Shown one piece after another: positions 6,082-6,241 of a DNA stretch of 6,241 nucleotides. A program made the position numbers and the translations under genes. Position 1 is the first letter of the stretch, and each line of letters starts with the position of its first letter. The notes beneath the pieces are model-generated. The model saw nothing but the letters and a program-made list of their open reading frames with translations. It ran no database searches and had not been told where the DNA came from. Origin of the DNA: Clostridia bacterium (GTDB taxonomy: Bacteria; Bacillota; Clostridia; Christensenellales; Borkfalkiaceae); contig CAAGAM010000126.1 in assembly GCA_900767815.1 (NCBI GenBank), positions 1-6,241 on the forward strand. The letters are read 5' to 3'.

Positions 6082-6241
6082 CAGTATTGCGCCGAGATTT
6101 AAGAAGCGGCACGAAACCGCATGGAGCTGATCGTGCCGAAGCTGGCAAAGCAGTACGGCGTGACCGAGCAACTGAAAGCCGATAATCAAATGGAATGGGT
6201 GCGGCAGATGAACGCTTGCAAGGCACAGGCAGAGGAGATTG
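6082..6241 (+). pseudogene. TnpV-like mobile-element protein, C-terminal remnant with in-frame stop (continues past window)
   Basis: TnpV is a small accessory protein of Tn4451-type and related elements in Clostridia; its exact function is poorly defined. From 6103 to the window end the frame reads EAARNRMELIVPKLAKQYG, then VTEQLKADNQMEWVRQMN, then CKAQAEEI. This matches, from memory, the C-terminal half of TnpV proteins (a V/ITE-LKA segment, then an EW-x-x-x-MN and AEEI helix). Upstream, QYCAEI (6082-6099) fits the preceding family segment (QYLAEID-like), but TAA at 6100-6102 interrupts it exactly where Asp is expected. No N-terminal half is recognisable further up, and the ATG at 6121 has no Shine-Dalgarno sequence. 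CTG and GTG codons are frequent, unlike the native genes, which suggests transfer. It is probably a decayed copy; a sequencing error or a contig join is possible. Confidence 0.6.

Noticed and set aside
5675..6226. 183-codon open frame on the - strand over rpsR and beyond
   Set aside because: It overlaps rpsR completely, resembles no family, and crosses the TnpV-like fragment. It is a shadow frame.
6121..6241. ATG at 6121 as a genuine gene start
   Set aside because: No Shine-Dalgarno sequence precedes it. The TnpV-like similarity continues upstream through EAARNR and past the TAA, so this Met is internal to the family.

Overview
The window looks like a chromosomal segment of a Gram-positive, Clostridia-type bacterium, probably an uncultured gut lineage. 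This is inferred from four things: the rpsF-ssb-rpsR gene order, strong purine-rich Shine-Dalgarno sites, a consensus sigma-A-type promoter, and a fragment resembling TnpV, a protein I associate with mobile elements of gut Firmicutes. I ran no database search, so the taxonomic guess is soft. All supported genes are on the + strand.

Positions 2-4498 hold the C-terminal 1498 codons of a very large repeat protein whose start lies upstream of the window. It matches no named family that I recognise. It is built from many divergent modules. Each is marked by a 'hydrophobic-Gly-Asp/Glu-Ile' motif, usually followed by a Trp-containing turn and then a 'Leu-x-Asp-Val/Leu-Met' helix. The first module boundary shows a recent, almost unaltered 104-bp duplication with a 348-bp period. 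Near the C-terminal third (3143-3724) there are three Cys/His-rich cassettes that look like metal sites. No sorting signal or membrane anchor is visible at the C-terminus.

Positions 4499-4868 are a 370-bp intergenic region. It contains a 16-bp perfect hairpin after the giant gene, a perfect-consensus promoter (TTGACA, 17 bp, TATAAT), and a leader of about 190 nt with several stem-loops. The leader is a candidate for autogenous control by the S6:S18 pair.

Positions 4869-5986 are the operon rpsF (ribosomal protein S6), ssb (single-stranded DNA-binding protein) and rpsR (ribosomal protein S18, zinc-ligand type with an Ala/Pro-rich N-terminal extension). S6 and S18 bind 16S rRNA as neighbours in the 30S platform, and SSB serves replication and repair. 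A predicted 11-bp hairpin sits between ssb and rpsR.

Positions 5987-6241 start with two weak hairpins. They pass into the tail of a TnpV-like reading frame that has an in-frame stop and no visible N-terminal half, and that runs off the window. It marks the edge of a mobile element or its remnant just downstream of the ribosomal operon.
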